From NCBI GenBank assembly GCA_002794775.1, contig NBAY01000012.1, positions 780,940 to 844,939 of the forward strand: a stretch of DNA of 64,000 nt, given 5' to 3'. The translations under genes and the position numbers were made by a program. The notes beneath the pieces were generated by a model that saw nothing but the letters and a program-made list of their open reading frames with translations, had not been told where the DNA came from and did no database searches. The first letter of the stretch is position 1. Each line of letters begins with the position of its first letter. The DNA is from Porodaedalea pini (lineage: Eukaryota > Basidiomycota > Agaricomycetes > Hymenochaetales > Hymenochaetaceae). Below are positions 11,836 through 25,224 of the stretch, piece after piece.

Positions 11836-14800
11836 TCACTCCCACCCATCACACTCCGGTTCAGCAGCTGCTCCGTCTTCGTTCCACACTTCGAGGAACT
11901 ACGCTCGAAAATATGAGATTGGAGTATCACCCGCAAAGTGCTACACTCACCATTGTCCTTTGTAGTTCCACGTCCTCGGCTGTCTGAATCGTTTTCACAG
12001 CAAATGGCATCCGCTCCCAGGAGATCGCACTATCCTTCCGCCGAGTCGCGGGCCGGTCTCCTATCGCGCTTTTCTTTCCCATCACAAACTTCTGGCATTT
12101 TCTGCATACTCGTCAGCCGGGAGGGAACGAAGCGATGGAAAGCTGACACACTCTTCTGAAAGTCCGTACACACTCTTCAGATGCGCTTTGAGCAGCATGA
12201 TCACCCCAGTGATACAAGTTGATCGCATCAGAGCGAGCTGCTCCTCCAGAGGCAACGAAGTCAATTCTGCAATTTGATGCTCAATAATATGCACTGTCCT
12301 TTCCGCGTAATTTTTTTGCTTACCTTGTTTAGCCGGAGATACTGACATGAGTGCATCTCCAGTCTGAGTTTGACTACTTGCTACTTCCCAATCCTGAACC
12401 TGCGTCGACCGCAGTTGAGCTAGCAAATTGCCTGGGGCAATGCGTTCGACTATCAGTGCTCCCGTCTCTGCAAGTTCACGCGTCAACGTCTTCAAAACCG
12501 TCAGCACTTCCTCCTGTGTCCGATAATCGAAGCTTGCAAAGTTCTCCGCCATGTATCGAACGAAGTGTACAGTGTCCTCTTCGGTTTTGCTAGCATCACG
12601 CAACTCAAATACCTTCAGAACGGCACGCAGGAACTCCTGTCGCGTCGCCCGCTTCTCTCGCACTAGCGCATACCATCGCCCGAGCAATGCAGATGGTATC
12701 GGCTGCATGCGATACCCGCGGACTTCAGGTTCCCCACGCTCAGTGCCTGCCAGCTTACACTGATAGTCATAAGATTTGCGGCACGCCGAGATAAACCCCG
12801 AGTTTAGTAACGAAGTATGCTTATGATGCAAAATGGTATGCAATGCGACGGCGCGTGTGCTCAGCGAGCTGATGGGCGAGGTCTCGAGTGCGACAATGAC
12901 GGGGAAGGACTGACATGATGTATTTAGTACCACGAAATAATAGAGCACGCGGACCAAATTCTTACTAAAAGAGGGTGTGCGAGACCTTGCTTGACAGTGA
13001 AGCTCAAAATATCTACAGCAGATGCTTGGATATGCAACACCGGCGAGAGGGCAGCATCAAGGATCTGAGTGAGATAACGCTGCACCACGGCAGAACTGAC
13101 ACTACAGAAAAAAAAAGAAGTTCAAATCTCCATCCGCAGACAGAACAGCTAGGCATACCCAGACTCAGCAAACCCGTGCGTATTCCCCACTAGCTCCTCC
13201 ATGTCGACGCCTGTGTCAGGCTTTGTTGAATTTGACTTGGAAGACTCTGTGCGATCTAACATACGTCAGAGAAGTTTTATAACGTAAATTCATACGCACC
13301 CCTTTGTTGTACAGAGTGCTTGGTGCTCTCTGACACCAAAAACTCTTGCATTAGTTTAAGAAGTCGCCCGCGATTATCCTCCTCAGAGGATGCGAATATC
13401 GCGTCCATCATCGTTGCCGAGCTCTCCAGAGTCATTAAGGTTGGTTGTGCACGAAATAGAAAGCCTAGGCAGACAAGCAGTCTCCCCCGGATATTACCAT
13501 CTGCGTACTTCTCATATAGTTGAAGAAGGCACAGGTAGATATATTCGACAACAGGTCCCTTTATGCCGGCTAAGCAATGGAGTGCAACATCATGTGACAC
13601 AAACTCACCTTGTTAATTGAATCCAACTGACCCGACAATTCTACATTTTCAGTCCTGAGCCGATCGAAGTCGAAATGTTCTCCGAGAAGAGACACAATGA
13701 AGACCAAGATGTGTAGAGTACGAATATCATTGGGAACGAGCGAGCTGCTCGTCCTGGTAATGTATTGTCGTAGCCTCGCTGAAGATTGTCAAATAACTAC
13801 TCTGAGGGACTCTGCTGAGGGACTTACCAATACAAGACCTCAGTAAAGCGACGAGGCGAACGAATTCATGGGTTAGATGCTGCACTACTGCACACAGACA
13901 TGCTACAATTTCTTGTAAGGACTAGTGATATAAAAAGGAGCGTTAGTACAGACTAAAGAGGGCTGAAGCTCATATCTCACAGTCCCATGGATGTTCGGTT
14001 TGAGGACCATGGGTTGAAGCACTGACTGCAGGTCGTTCCCAAATTTGACAGAGGTTTTCGGCATGTGTGGAATTGAGGTACGATATATTCTCAAGATGTA
14101 GTCAGAGGCAACGACGTCTTCATTCTAAAGAACACTGCTGTCAGTAAACACTAGTACAAGTGCATGCAAGATAGGATTTACTGATGCAGAATTCTTCAAA
14201 TACGGCAGCAGGACGGAGGCCTTGGACCCGGACATCACAGACGGAAATGCTACAGTGAACATATGAACTGTGCGAATGCAATTCACAACTGTCTATTACG
14301 AGGCAAATCAATAAATTAAATGCGCGAGAACAACTTGCTTCCTTACAAAATTCATAAAATCAGATGCATCGACGAGGCCGTCGATCATGACATCGTATAT
14401 CTCTGTGAAGCGAGTGCGAATGGCAGACACATCCGTGCCTTCTTTCCCAGAGACGATTTTGCCGAGCATGTCTTCCAGAGGTGATTGACGATCCTTGAAA
14501 ATGCCGCAGACACCCATGATTACAGAGACGGTTGCAAGAGTTACACTTCTTTCCGTCTGCCCGGGTGCTGCGGTTGTCAAAAACCAAAGCTCCTCCAGAG
14601 TCTTAATAGCCAAGTCCTGACGATACACGTTAATTGAAATACGACCTGTGAGCACAAAGAATGAAACCTTGACAGTGTCATCTTCGTCAAACATCCGAAG
14701 AACTAATTTGGAGCAAACATCGATTTTCCTACCCAAGTCCTCGGTGACGCAGAAAAATGTCTTTAGCAGCTTGATTACCCTTTTACGTACACCTAGCCCC

Positions 14801-17800
14801 GTGTCCTGTGAAAGAGCTCAGACTATGCAGGCATCAACTGCGAAGTCAAAGCTAACGTACTGCAATGCGTTCCGCGATCTTCTGATAGTAGTCTCCCGCG
14901 ATCGTAGGGGAGTCTATCATATATCTCCCGATCAGTTCCACTGCTGCATCCCGAACTTGCGGCGAACTGTCCAGGAGGTGACTCTCGATGGCATGGCGAA
15001 CGTTGGGCTGAAAGCAAGAATTCGGTAAGCCTCTTGTTGACGTCATATTGACACTCACATTAGAGAGGACGCTTGAGTCAACAGTCAAGATTTGACTGAG
15101 AGCGCGCAGTGCCTTTGTCCGAACGAAGACCGGGGGCGCGTCTAGAGCGAGAATAATCACATTCAAGATAGGATCGAATGCATTTTTCAGAGCCTGTGTT
15201 GTTCCAAGCTGCTCCGAGAGATTATCAGCCCTATCTATTTCGTCCTGCGTCCTGTGCAAAGTTTAGTACATGCACCACATGAGCCAAGCAAACATTTACG
15301 CGTTGTCAAACACATCCGTCGGTGCATCTTTCCAGACATCTCGAAGCGCGGCCTTGGTCTTGCCACCAAATGCAAGATACTCTCCCTTCGTTTTTGGATC
15401 CCAATCCTCTTCGCGGGGGTTTGTCGACAAGTTGTTTAGTTGGATCAAGGCTGTTGCGAGTTCCTGGCCCCACATGACAGCGTTCAGCTCTCGAGCGCTC
15501 TAACTACGAATTAGATTCATGGCATTAAGACTTCAACATATCACCTACCTCATAAGCTTGATCCTCGGCCGAACGCTTGGATAAATGCGACGAGACCTCT
15601 TGATGGATACTGATAAGCTTTTCTAATCCTTGTTGATCAGCTGCAGATACCACCTGCAAGTATTTCAGTATGCGACTACTGTGATTCAAAGAATCACACG
15701 TACCTCATCGAGATTTTTCAAATTGGTCACCTTTGCGCTCGGATTTTCATGGACGCTCATTTCGCTCCACTTCAGAGTGTTCGCCCGCAGTCGACCTGCA
15801 ATAACGCCTAAATGATCAAGAGCCATCGCCTTTGACGCGTTATTATCATTGCTGGAAGATTTCACGTCATCCAGGGAAGATATCTTAAAACAACATGATC
15901 AACTTCGGGTGCGACGCATAATGAGAACAACGGACCATATACTTGCAGATAATGCTTAATACTAAGCTTGCTGCCGGCCATTCAGGCCAGAAAATAACGA
16001 CCAGGAGATCAGATATGAGGTTGTCGAAAATAGCACGGTATTCCAATTCATTCGCATTCTTCGTCGACTTGCCTTTGCCAGACCTTTGGGTAAGAAATAC
16101 GACAATAGCCTTAGCAGCCTTTGTCGGCGCTTCTAAGCCAGAGGCATATAAACTTGCTTCCTGATCAAACATTTGAACGTTATGAAAATAAGGAATTCGC
16201 TCAATTGATCAAGCGCATACCTCGATGTCCATCTGATCAAGAAAAGCTTCTTGAGTATCAGATGCAAAGCTATCATGCCGCTTCAATGCGAGTTGTTGCT
16301 GGCGTGATTTCGCTAGATGAAGGGCCTCAACACGGACACTATGCGCTGACGTCTGGACAAGCTGAAGAAGTAAAGCAGAGACTGTTCGGATTGATCGTCC
16401 ATCACGCAATCTGCAGAGAAGGCATGAACACCGTTCACGGACGATGACGAACACTACGTCTTTCTTACCGGAATACTCCTGCTTTCTGCTTTGAGTCCGA
16501 CAGTCTGATCAAGGATGAAAGAATCTCTTCGATTATCCAGGAACGCTGGTCTTCATGATAGGCGAATATCTAACAGAAGTCAACAAACAAGTTCAGCATT
16601 CATATCACTCCCAGCTGAAGAACAAACTGACACTTCGCACGAGGGAGAGAGCCTCCAGACGAAGACCACGCATTCCACTACTTCCTAGCGTGTTTGCGAT
16701 AATTAATGCGGCGGCGTCCTTTTTAGCTTTGAAATCACCGTCGGCACCGCTTTCAACGACGAAAAATGGGCCGATGGCAATGTAGACGGCCGGAATGATT
16801 ATTGACTCAGTCATGGAAAGACTATCAACACACACGAGATTGTTGATACGGGGAAAGACGGCAGACAGGACTTGGAAGGTGTCTCCAATTAGGCGGCGGT
16901 GGTTAGCAGCAATGAAGAACTCAGAGTTCCCAGGCAAGCGGCTCGTTATATGCATGAGGAGCGGTGAGAATTCGCGTGAATCTGCTGTGGGAGCTTCAAC
17001 AAAAGGGTATATGACCTTCGTCAGCTGATTTTTTATCGCTGTGAGGCACGATGAGATGAGCTCTTCGGAGAATAACTAAAGTACTAGATAAGCCTTTCGT
17101 TATGGAATTGTTGATATCGTCTGAGGACGTACCTGCTTTGCAAGTCGGTCACTGGTGAGTAATGTAATACAACAACCCGCAGCTAAAACACTGTCCCGAG
17201 CCATCTCAAGTAATCGCTCGAGCTTGGAAAAATCCTCCTCTGTGACATCTGCAATCTCTATAACCTGGTCTGTTTGAGAATCTTCTGCATTGTACCTGGT
17301 CTCGTCATGCGATGCGGTTTGCTTGTCTGTGCTATCGGTCACGGGGAACTTCTTCTTAGCCAAACAGGCTCTACCCGCTTTAGTCGGCGAATTCATCTTT
17401 TCGTCTGAACGCAAGCTTCTCCTAGACGCTACTGATCCGAAAGGATCTAAATCTTCGCCTGCGCGAACGCTCCTCTCCAAGAGCTTAAGTAAGCGTGTGA
17501 GAGTCTGGATTTCAACTTCGGCCATTCCACCAGCTTTACGAGGGCTTCCCGGAGCCATCCCTTCCCATTGCACTGACGCGAGACGTACACGCTTCGTTGG
17601 GCGGGCGACCTTGCTAATTGCTTTGGACAATCTAGTGATAGCTGTTGAATGCAGAAGCGGCCTGGCTGGATCGATGCTGAGCTGCGAGAAAAATGTTGGA
17701 GACAAGGAACTGATGTCGGCATCAGGAGAGATGTTATCTTCTGCCTCAAAGATATCCTCAAGGAGATTGAGGAACTTCTCAAGAGGGACTATGCACGCGT

Positions 17801-19113
17801 AAAAATCAGATTTGGCAGCAGAGCCCATATGATATAGCAAGACATATACCTCTGTCATCCCTATCTCCAGTCCTTTTCCCTGTTGAGCGGATACCGGCCA
17901 TCGCCTCCTTACGCCTAACAAACTCAGTTTCATCCTCTGTGCCATAACCACCCAGTTCCGAGCTCAGCGCTAACCCATTTAAGCGCGATTGCGACGGAGT
18001 AGTCCAGCCTTTCGAAGGAGGGGTTACTTCAACATAGACTTGCATTTTCTGAGCGCGGGATGGCGTAAGCATGATCTCTCTACGCGTTGAAGAGACAGAT
18101 GTCCGAGGAGTATGGGGAGAGGGGTGCATTACATTCATAAGATGTGGATTTGTGGATGGTCGCTTGCTTGGTGTCTCGATGAGAACTTCTACGAGTTTAC
18201 GCTTTTTCGGGGAGTTCTGAGACGCTGTAAGAGGAGTGAGCGGGCTCGATGGCACGCTAGCCATGCGTAGGGGGTCCGGGCTTGATGGATTCATCCTCGG
18301 AGATGAAGGAGACGATTCCAAGCCCATAATCCCCGGTTGAAGTGCCTTTGGCAACTCCCTCACTCTATCGTTCAAGAAATCATTGAAGAAACGTGTCGAG
18401 TCCGTCGACTTGTACTTAGAATTCGGCGATCCCTGTTCGCTGTACTTTGCTTTACCGCTCGTTGGAGATCCTAGAGCATTCGCTAGCGAAGAAGATGACG
18501 ATGAAAAGGTCATGGAAGCAGGCGGAGGGGTCGGGTATGCATTACAAGGCACTGCATGTTGCATCACAGATTGCGCGAAGGGCGCTGGTTGGTAGGAAGA
18601 AGGCGCAGATGATGCATTCCACCAGGAGGAAGGACCTGTATTATAACTGCATATTTTTCGAGGTCAAAATGCAAATCGGACTTGAACAAACAAGCTCACT
18701 TCGTCGTTGATTGATCCCCCATCAACCGAAACACGTCGCTTCGAGACGCATCCCAATACGCTCTCTCAGAGCCTTTGTGGGAAACATCTATTGTCGAAAG
18801 CTGTGATAGCTCGGTTTGATACATTGGCATACTTCCATAATGTGCTGGAGTCGAATAATGTGATGGTTGTATGTACGACGGTGGGGTAGCAGAAATAGAC
18901 AGGTTACTAAGATGACGAGCCACTGACAACAAAGGGGGGGGGGGGGAGAGGGGGGAACGAATGAGCATACCCTTCGGTATATAATGGAGCGTACGAACCG
19001 TGCGTTGAAGGTGTTGCAGACGCAAACGGGTAAGCACCGAGCAGCTGTTGTGTCTGATGAAATGAGCTGCTATTTGTGGCTGCACTCGCTTTGACTTTGT
19101 CTGAGTTAGACAT
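11836..19113 (-). CDS. SCC2: Sister chromatid cohesion protein SCC2/Mis4/Nipped-B (cohesin loader)
   Basis: HEAT-repeat subunit of the Scc2-Scc4 complex that loads cohesin and stimulates its ATPase. Start ATG is at 19113 (an in-frame ATG at 19161 is possible) and the stop at 11836-11838. The gene is intron-rich; exons verified in frame include 18971-19113, 18700-18906, 18646 downward, and the last ones 11951-12101 and 11836-11898. A low-complexity Ser/Pro/Tyr N-terminus is followed by HEAT-rich sequence with family hallmarks: [64 protein letters not shown], and [20 protein letters not shown] near the end. The terminal exon reads [15 protein letters not shown]. No stop or frameshift was needed, so it looks functional. 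I did not resolve every exon between 13 and 17 kb. Confidence 0.92.
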
Positions 19114-19644
19114 GTCGCGTTCTTCTACGGTGAAACCTATGTCTCTCGATATTGAGTGCACCTAACCAGCGAGAAGAGGTCTACAGCGAGACAGCCATGT
19201 AGCTGAGGTAGCAGAGAAGAGCTCGCGATAGACGCGCGTCCTGAAATGGCTAACGATCGACATTTACTGAAATGTATCATATCACGTGCCAGTAGAACAT
19301 GATACACTTTCAATTTGAACACAGCATTTTGTTGATACTAGTAGATAAGAAAACATGACTTTAGCTCTAGGGAATGAACTGTTTACTTTCCCTCCAGTTG
19401 TTCTTACCAAAAAAGTCCCTCGTACTCTTCTTGCATGAGAGGCGCGCACGCTGAAGATCCAATACTGTCGGTAAGTGTATGACTGCAACCGGAGCGACTG
19501 CGTTACGGGCAATATTTGGGCAACCAGGCTTGCGCTCGCATGATGCAACCGACATCAGGCAACCCGACCTGGACCGGACCGCATGCATATACACACATGT
19601 AGTAGACAAATTTCTAAAACTGCTTTGCATTTGACAATGGCAAT
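19114..19644. other. SCC2 upstream region
   Basis: 530 bp between the cohesin-loader start and the palindrome. Only short open frames occur and no domain is recognisable. It should include the SCC2 promoter. The transposon-derived region begins at its right end. Confidence 0.4.
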
Positions 19645-20502
19645 ATTACAGCCATTTTCATAAGTCCTGCGACACGTGCATGTCACGTGAAGTGAGCCGC
19701 ATCAGAGCCAAAGTGTCGAAAAATTAGAATGAATGCCTATTTTCTCTGTGAATTCTGCACAGTACCTACTCATCAAGTACTCAAAAAAAAAAAGCATGGT
19801 TCTCAGGAGAAGAAATATGTAAAATAGGGAGCAATAAATTGACTGTGTAGGTGGGTGGAGATCAAACAAGTGCAGCTGGTCTGTTCTCTCACCCATTTCC
19901 ACTGAGATTCAAAAATTATGGCTCCCCTACATCTACCTATAAAATTCTTTCCTGTATCTGTAAATTAAGTATATGACTATACCAACATCTCCTGCAAGTT
20001 TGAAGCCAATCCATTCAGTATTCATGGTGCAGCAGCAAGATTTGTGTTCCACTTCAAGCTCTTTCCACCCTCCTTTTCTTACAACAGGTCTTGCAGAGTA
20101 GAACACAAATCTTGCTGCTGCACCATGAATACTGAATGGATTGGCTTCAAACTTGCAGGAGATGTTGGTATAGTCATATACTTAATTTACAGATACAGGA
20201 AAGAATTTTATAGGTAGATGTAGGGGAGCCATAATTTTTGAATCTCAGTGGAAATGGGTGAGAGAACAGACCAGCTGCACTTGTTTGATCTCCACCCACC
20301 TACACAGTCAATTTATTGCTCCCTATTTTACATATTTCTTCTCCTGAGAACCATGCCTTTTTTTGAGTACTTAATGAGCAGGTACTGTGCAGAATTCACA
20401 AAGAAAATAGGCATTCATTCTAATTTTTTGACACTTTGGCTCTGACGCGGCTCATTTCACGTGATATGCACGTGTCGCAGGACTTATGAAAATGGCTGTA
20501 AT
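19645..20502. repeat. Large near-perfect palindrome (arms about 405 bp, loop 51 bp)
   Basis: Bases 19645-20049 are the inverted copy of 20101-20502, with only scattered mismatches and a length difference in an A/T run (near 19783-19793 and 20355-20361). The 51-bp loop (20050-20100) is not repeated. Both arms contain the same open frame of about 65 codons, which is a consequence of the duplication rather than evidence of a gene. No clear target duplication was seen. It may be a foldback element or a head-to-head copy next to the pogo-like transposase. Confidence 0.9.
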
Positions 20503-20727
20503 GATGAGCAGTGCACAAAAATATACTGAATGGCAGGACATGATGTCAGAGGAGGAAAAACTCTCTTTTCTTGGCTGTCAATGTAAAGATCATGCATACA
20601 ATGGAACCTGCATATAAGAACTGACCTCAGTGGACAGGTTCTCTAGTTCTTAATGGCAGGTAATTCTTGTGCACAGTTTTGCATAATATGTAAATAAAAT
20701 TTACCATTTAGGGTATAATTGATAGAA

Positions 20728-22390
20728 TTAAGATGCGTAACTACAGATATCTGTCTGTTCAAGACCCTTATTGATCTCCTTCCGAAGCATGCACTTCAGC
20801 TTTGGAAAAAGCTTCTGAGCTTGGCTGAATTCATCACCAGACTGGCTCTGAAAGAGTGCATCAAGTTGTATCAGTGCACGGTAAGCTTCAGGAAGTGTGA
20901 TGAGAGACTTGGGCTCAGGCTCTGGAGGCTCCAATTCAGGAATATGTTCCCCACCGGCTTCCTTTTGGTTCAATTCAACCTTTGAGAGAATGTTGGCATT
21001 CGTCCACTCAGCCTCCATGATCTTCTCCCCTTCCAGATTAAGGAGATCCTTGGCCTTCTGTACATTCCCTTGTGCAACCACCTCTACAGAAAGTTCTTTC
21101 AGTGCCTTCTCAAGGTCAGAAACTGCTTCTTTGATACTGGCATCCTGGACTGGACCTTTCTCAGACTCGGCAGCATGTGCATGGAGAATTCCTGTGTGCT
21201 TCCAGCAATTCTGGACAGTCTTTGTTGTTATGAGGCTCTATGCTTCCAAAACTATTTGCATTCCTTGGAGCTGATCAATAAAATAGATCTTTTCAGCCCC
21301 TTCTTTGTAATGATCAAGTGCTCTGAGGATGAATAAACAGCAGTAATGGGCTTTAAATGCCCATATGATCCTGGCATCCAATGGTTGAATATGTGATGTC
21401 ATGTTTGGGTCAAGAAATATGACTTCAGTATTTGTAAGCGCCTTCAGGTCAAAAATATGGGATGGTGCATTGTCAATTACAAGGCATATTTTGTGATTTT
21501 GCATGTGCATTTCCCTGTCAAGATCCTCAAGAAAGCTAAAAAAAACATATTTAAGAACAAGAAATTAAATAAATAAAATTATTTCACTCACATCTTTAAA
21601 ACTGAGCCTGTCATCCATGCTTTTTTGTTCCAAAGATAGTAAAACCCAAGATCAGCACCTTCTTTCTTCTGAAAGCACTGAGGTTTCCGGGCATGACCTA
21701 GAAAAAGCGGCCTTCTAATATCTGATGCATCTGAATTTGTAACCAACCCAAGGGTAATCCGAGTTTTATCACCCTTTCCACCAGACATCTGCTGAGTTGC
21801 TAGGGACTGATCCAGCAGCATTCTGTAATAGAGACCAGTTTCATCAAAATTATAGATGTCACATGGCTTGAACTCCAAAAGAGTGGACTGGAGACACTTC
21901 CAAGTGGCTGTGACTTCTTCTGGTGATATAGAAGCAGCTTCTCCATGAAGCTGAACTTCTCAAAGTCCATGCCTCTGCTTAAACAATTCAACCCAGCCAT
22001 TGGAAAGGGTAAGGCACTGATTGTCTGATATGCTAAGCTGATCGGCAAAGTAATCAGCCTTAACTTTAAGCACAGTGGCTGTGATACTGATCTGGCCCAT
22101 GGCAGTATTAACCCAAAGAGTGAGTGCCTCCTCCAATTGTGGAAGGCGGACATGTCGAGGCTGTTTAAAAAATACAAAATGGGGGTCTGCCTGCACTGAG
22201 CTGCACAATTCATCACGTTTGGCCAATATTTTTGTCACGGTAGACACATTAAGTGTAGGCCACTTTTTCTGGAACTGCTCGGCAATTTTTTTGTGAGTCA
22301 GACCTTTCCCAGGCCCCTCTGCAAAGCTGAGAATTACGATTACTGAGTTTACGGAGTATCGTCTTTTGTTGTGGGCCGAGATAAAGTCCC
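20728..22390 (-). pseudogene. pogo/Tigger-like DDE transposase, inactivated
   Basis: Remnant of a Tc1/mariner-superfamily transposase of the pogo/Tigger (CENP-B-like) type. In order on the minus strand: a psq-type helix-turn-helix (LSFAEGPGKGLTHKKIAEQF), a CENPB-type domain (LPQLEEALTLWVNTAMGQIS), and the DDE catalytic core. All three catalytic Asp positions are visible, in YNFDETGLYYR, CLVIDNAPSH and HIQPLDARIIWAFK. A typical short intron lies near 21540-21595. An acidic C-terminal tail runs to the stop at 20728. Two in-frame stops break it: TGA after QRHGL (near 21950), where Arg is expected, and TAG after IVLEA (near 21240). Terminal repeats were not found. The core is well preserved, suggesting fairly recent death. 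Confidence 0.82.
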
Positions 22391-22868
22391 CAATTTGGGT
22401 TTTTGTCAGCTTTTATAAGCTGATGGCATACCATGTATGTTAATTTTGGACCCCTTTTCTGCTAAATTGAGCGGTGGCGATGAAGTCGTTCACTGCTTTT
22501 GTGGCTGTACAGTGCTCACTTTCTTCATCAACATATTTAATTTTATTCAACCATCCAAATTGCAAGCTTGAACCATGTAAAAAACTTCACACAATTCTGT
22601 ATCTGTCTATGTATTTTTAGTAAAATAAAGTGACCTGGTTGAATTAAAAATCGGTCGAAAGCAGAGTTGATGACAGTGCCAACATGTGATCTCCAACCTC
22701 AGCAGACTTGCGGTTGTCGACGAGTCTGTCTCACTGCAGCAAAGACACTCGCTTCGCTCCCTCATATGTTCCTCAGTGGGAGGTACACTTGGGCTGAATT
22801 GTCTCCTTCACTTTTCTCTTGGGCTTTCTCTGCTTTTTTCTTAATCACACTACATCACTGCTTCTCAT
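22391..22868. other. Spacer between transposase remnant and first captured gene
   Basis: About 480 bp with no convincing gene. It probably includes the upstream part of the pogo-like element and the 5' junction of the BTB-like fragment. I could not identify terminal repeats here. Confidence 0.3.
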
Positions 22869-25217
22869 GGTAGCCGTCCCGTCACAGCTGCCTGCCTGCC
22901 CACCCGCACTGCTCGAGGCAACAAAAAGGTCAACGACAGCATGGCAAGAGGACTTCCAATCACTCTTTCATCACACGAAAGACCACTTCCCAGATGTCAT
23001 CTGGGATCTACTGGATGAGGATGCAATAGACAAAGGCAGCAACGCGGACTCGGAGGATTGGAGACATAAAGGTGGGCACCAGCACAGAACCTACCACCTG
23101 TCCTTGAGACTGACAGATGCTAGCTATCATTTATGCTCGTGCACTACCCAGTTTCCAGGCGTGCTAATTCTCGTTCCGGCCGGCACCTATCGCGTCCCCA
23201 CTTCTGTTCACTGCCTCTCTGACACCGCCTCTTCCAATGCCGATGACATCTGCACTCTCTTTCAACCTTGGCGTTGAGTTCCCCTACCCGGCCTCCATGT
23301 GCTCTGGCACGCTCAGCTTCAGAAACCGTTCATATGATTTGGACACCGCTTTCCGTGCATCCAGACGTGCAGAACACATACCTTGAGCGCAGAGCGCGGC
23401 GCGCCCTTGTTGGTCTTTTCGGAGAGGGCTAGTGCACGCCGGACTTCGCTACACTCCCGCAGAAGACGAAAGATGGGTTGATGATTGGCCTGAAGAAGCG
23501 TGTGCTCCCACAGAATGCGTTTCCTTTGCTCTTCGCTGTGCATGCGGCCTTAGTGAAGCTCAACTCTGTGCGCGACGCTTGGGTAGAGGGTGTGAGAGAA
23601 ATGGTTATGACAGCAAGGGGGATTTGTGGATGCGCTGCTTTGCAACGAGGTGGAGAAGTGTTTCAATGAGCGTGAGTGGGTTGAGATTATGGAGAATGAT
23701 GGGCTAGGATGGATTGAGGACGGGGAGTGAGTTGAGTGGTTATGGAAGCTGTGCGGAGGGGCATGGCGGAGTCGAATGCTGGCATGCTCTATCAGGTGAG
23801 TATTAAAATATAATCGGGTTTATTATTGTGCTCATTCCTTCGCAGACTCTCGTTTCCGCAATTCTTCTTCGTCAGTACCCTATGGAACCAAGCGAGACCC
23901 TCTTATCAAGCATCATCCACATCCGTGTGCAAGTTGAACAGACTCGTATGGATCTACTTCGCTGGATGCGAAGGCGCTGGGTCTATATCCGGAACGAGGG
24001 TGGCTTCGAAAGTTGGGCGATCAAGGAGATCAGCGATGGTATTGCTAATAACAATCTACAGAGATCAACATCCCGGTCGAAGATCTTCTAACACCGACGA
24101 CGAGCAACTCCAACACGGTGCGTGGGCCGCTTACGCGAGCAGGCCTTCGCCCTACTCTCAGCAGGGTCGAAGACACCACTGAGCGCGATAGCATGAGCAC
24201 GTCGCATTCGCTTCGTACGAGCGTGCTGAACAAGGACCTTGCTCGCGGGGATGCAGCTGTCACCTCGTCTAGCGCATCCGTCCGGAGCGTAGCGTGCAGC
24301 GTTGGGTCGACGACTAGCCGAACGTCATTGCGCCTTACCACTGCGATGGAGCGTGAGCATAAGGAGAGCCGGCCAGACTCGAAATTTGTGCCGTCCACCC
24401 TGCGTAGCACGAGTCCAAGCGTCCATAGGGCACCGAGTGCACTCTCGTATACTTCAGGTATGGACGTGGATGGGGAGGGTGACGAACAAGAAAGCCCGCG
24501 ATTAAAGGGCTCGACCTCGTCCCTTGCGCGCTCTACCACGTCATCTTCTGTGGTTTCTCGACGGCCCGATGTAGCTTCTCGCTCTCCACGCACGACTGGG
24601 AAAGACACAGGTGACACCGCGAGTGTTACGGGTGTAAAACTCCCAAACGTCGTCTCCGTGCGAAGACCAAAATCTGCCGGCGCCTCTGTTTCATCTGCTC
24701 GTTCACATGCATCGACTATCCGCAGAAGTGCCGCCACTGCAGGCCAGCAAGGTACTCTTCGTCCACCTCATCCGCCCTCGCGACCGACATCCTCGCTCTC
24801 GAATGTGTCAATGTCCAGCAGCAGGAGCGGGGCTTCAACACGCGAGTCTACATTCAAGACGCCTCGTGACAATATGACTCCGCGGGACTCTCTTGGTCGA
24901 GGAAAGTCTCGACCACGTCAACGACCTCGATGTGCAGCACCGGAACCTCAAGATCTCCTAAAACGCCAGCGTCGGCACTACCGAAGGGACGGCCGCATTG
25001 CGTCTCTGAAACGAGCGCGGCACTAATTAGTACGGTAAACGCGGCGTCACGCACACGGAAGGTCTCGCCCATTACTACAGTATCTACGAAAACAACAGTG
25101 AACAAGACGTCCGTCATTCGAAAGTCACCGTCGGCGAATACAAATCGATCAACTGCATCTGTGGCAACAGCTGGAGGGAAGAAGACAACGACGAAGAAGT
25201 CCCCTGCAGTCGAATGA
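22869..25217 (+). pseudogene. BTB-like conserved fungal gene, frame-broken copy
   Basis: Read across frames, this resembles a fungal BTB/POZ-type protein family. It shows SLFHHTKDHFPDVIWDLL, then YARALPSFQA in another frame (the family usually has YARAP-SFQAR), then LMIGLKKRVLPQNAFPLLFA and LVKLNSVRDAWVEGVREMV, then TLVSAILLRQYP and DLLRWMRRRWVYIRNEGGFE. A Ser/Thr/Arg-rich C-terminal tail from about 24118 ends in KKTTTKKSPAVE at 25217. Frames change near 23150, 23340, 23690 and 24900, and stops interrupt the early part, so it is unlikely to be translated whole. The family label comes from memory of similar basidiomycete proteins and is tentative. The next fragment (RPB1) starts within about 10-20 bp of its stop. 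Confidence 0.5.
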
Positions 25218-25224
25218 GAAGAAG

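Noticed and set aside
19702..20445. Two nearly identical small proteins of about 65 residues, one on each strand
   Set aside because: They are the two arms of the same palindrome; identity comes from the duplication and there is no independent coding evidence.
22819..23277. A separate 152-residue secreted protein
   Set aside because: The hydrophobic start is upstream of where BTB-family similarity begins, and the similarity continues in other frames beyond the stop; it fits a broken larger gene better.
24045..24737. 230-codon minus-strand frame
   Set aside because: Antisense of the Ser/Thr/Arg-rich tail of the BTB-like fragment; the plus frame continues the recognisable protein.
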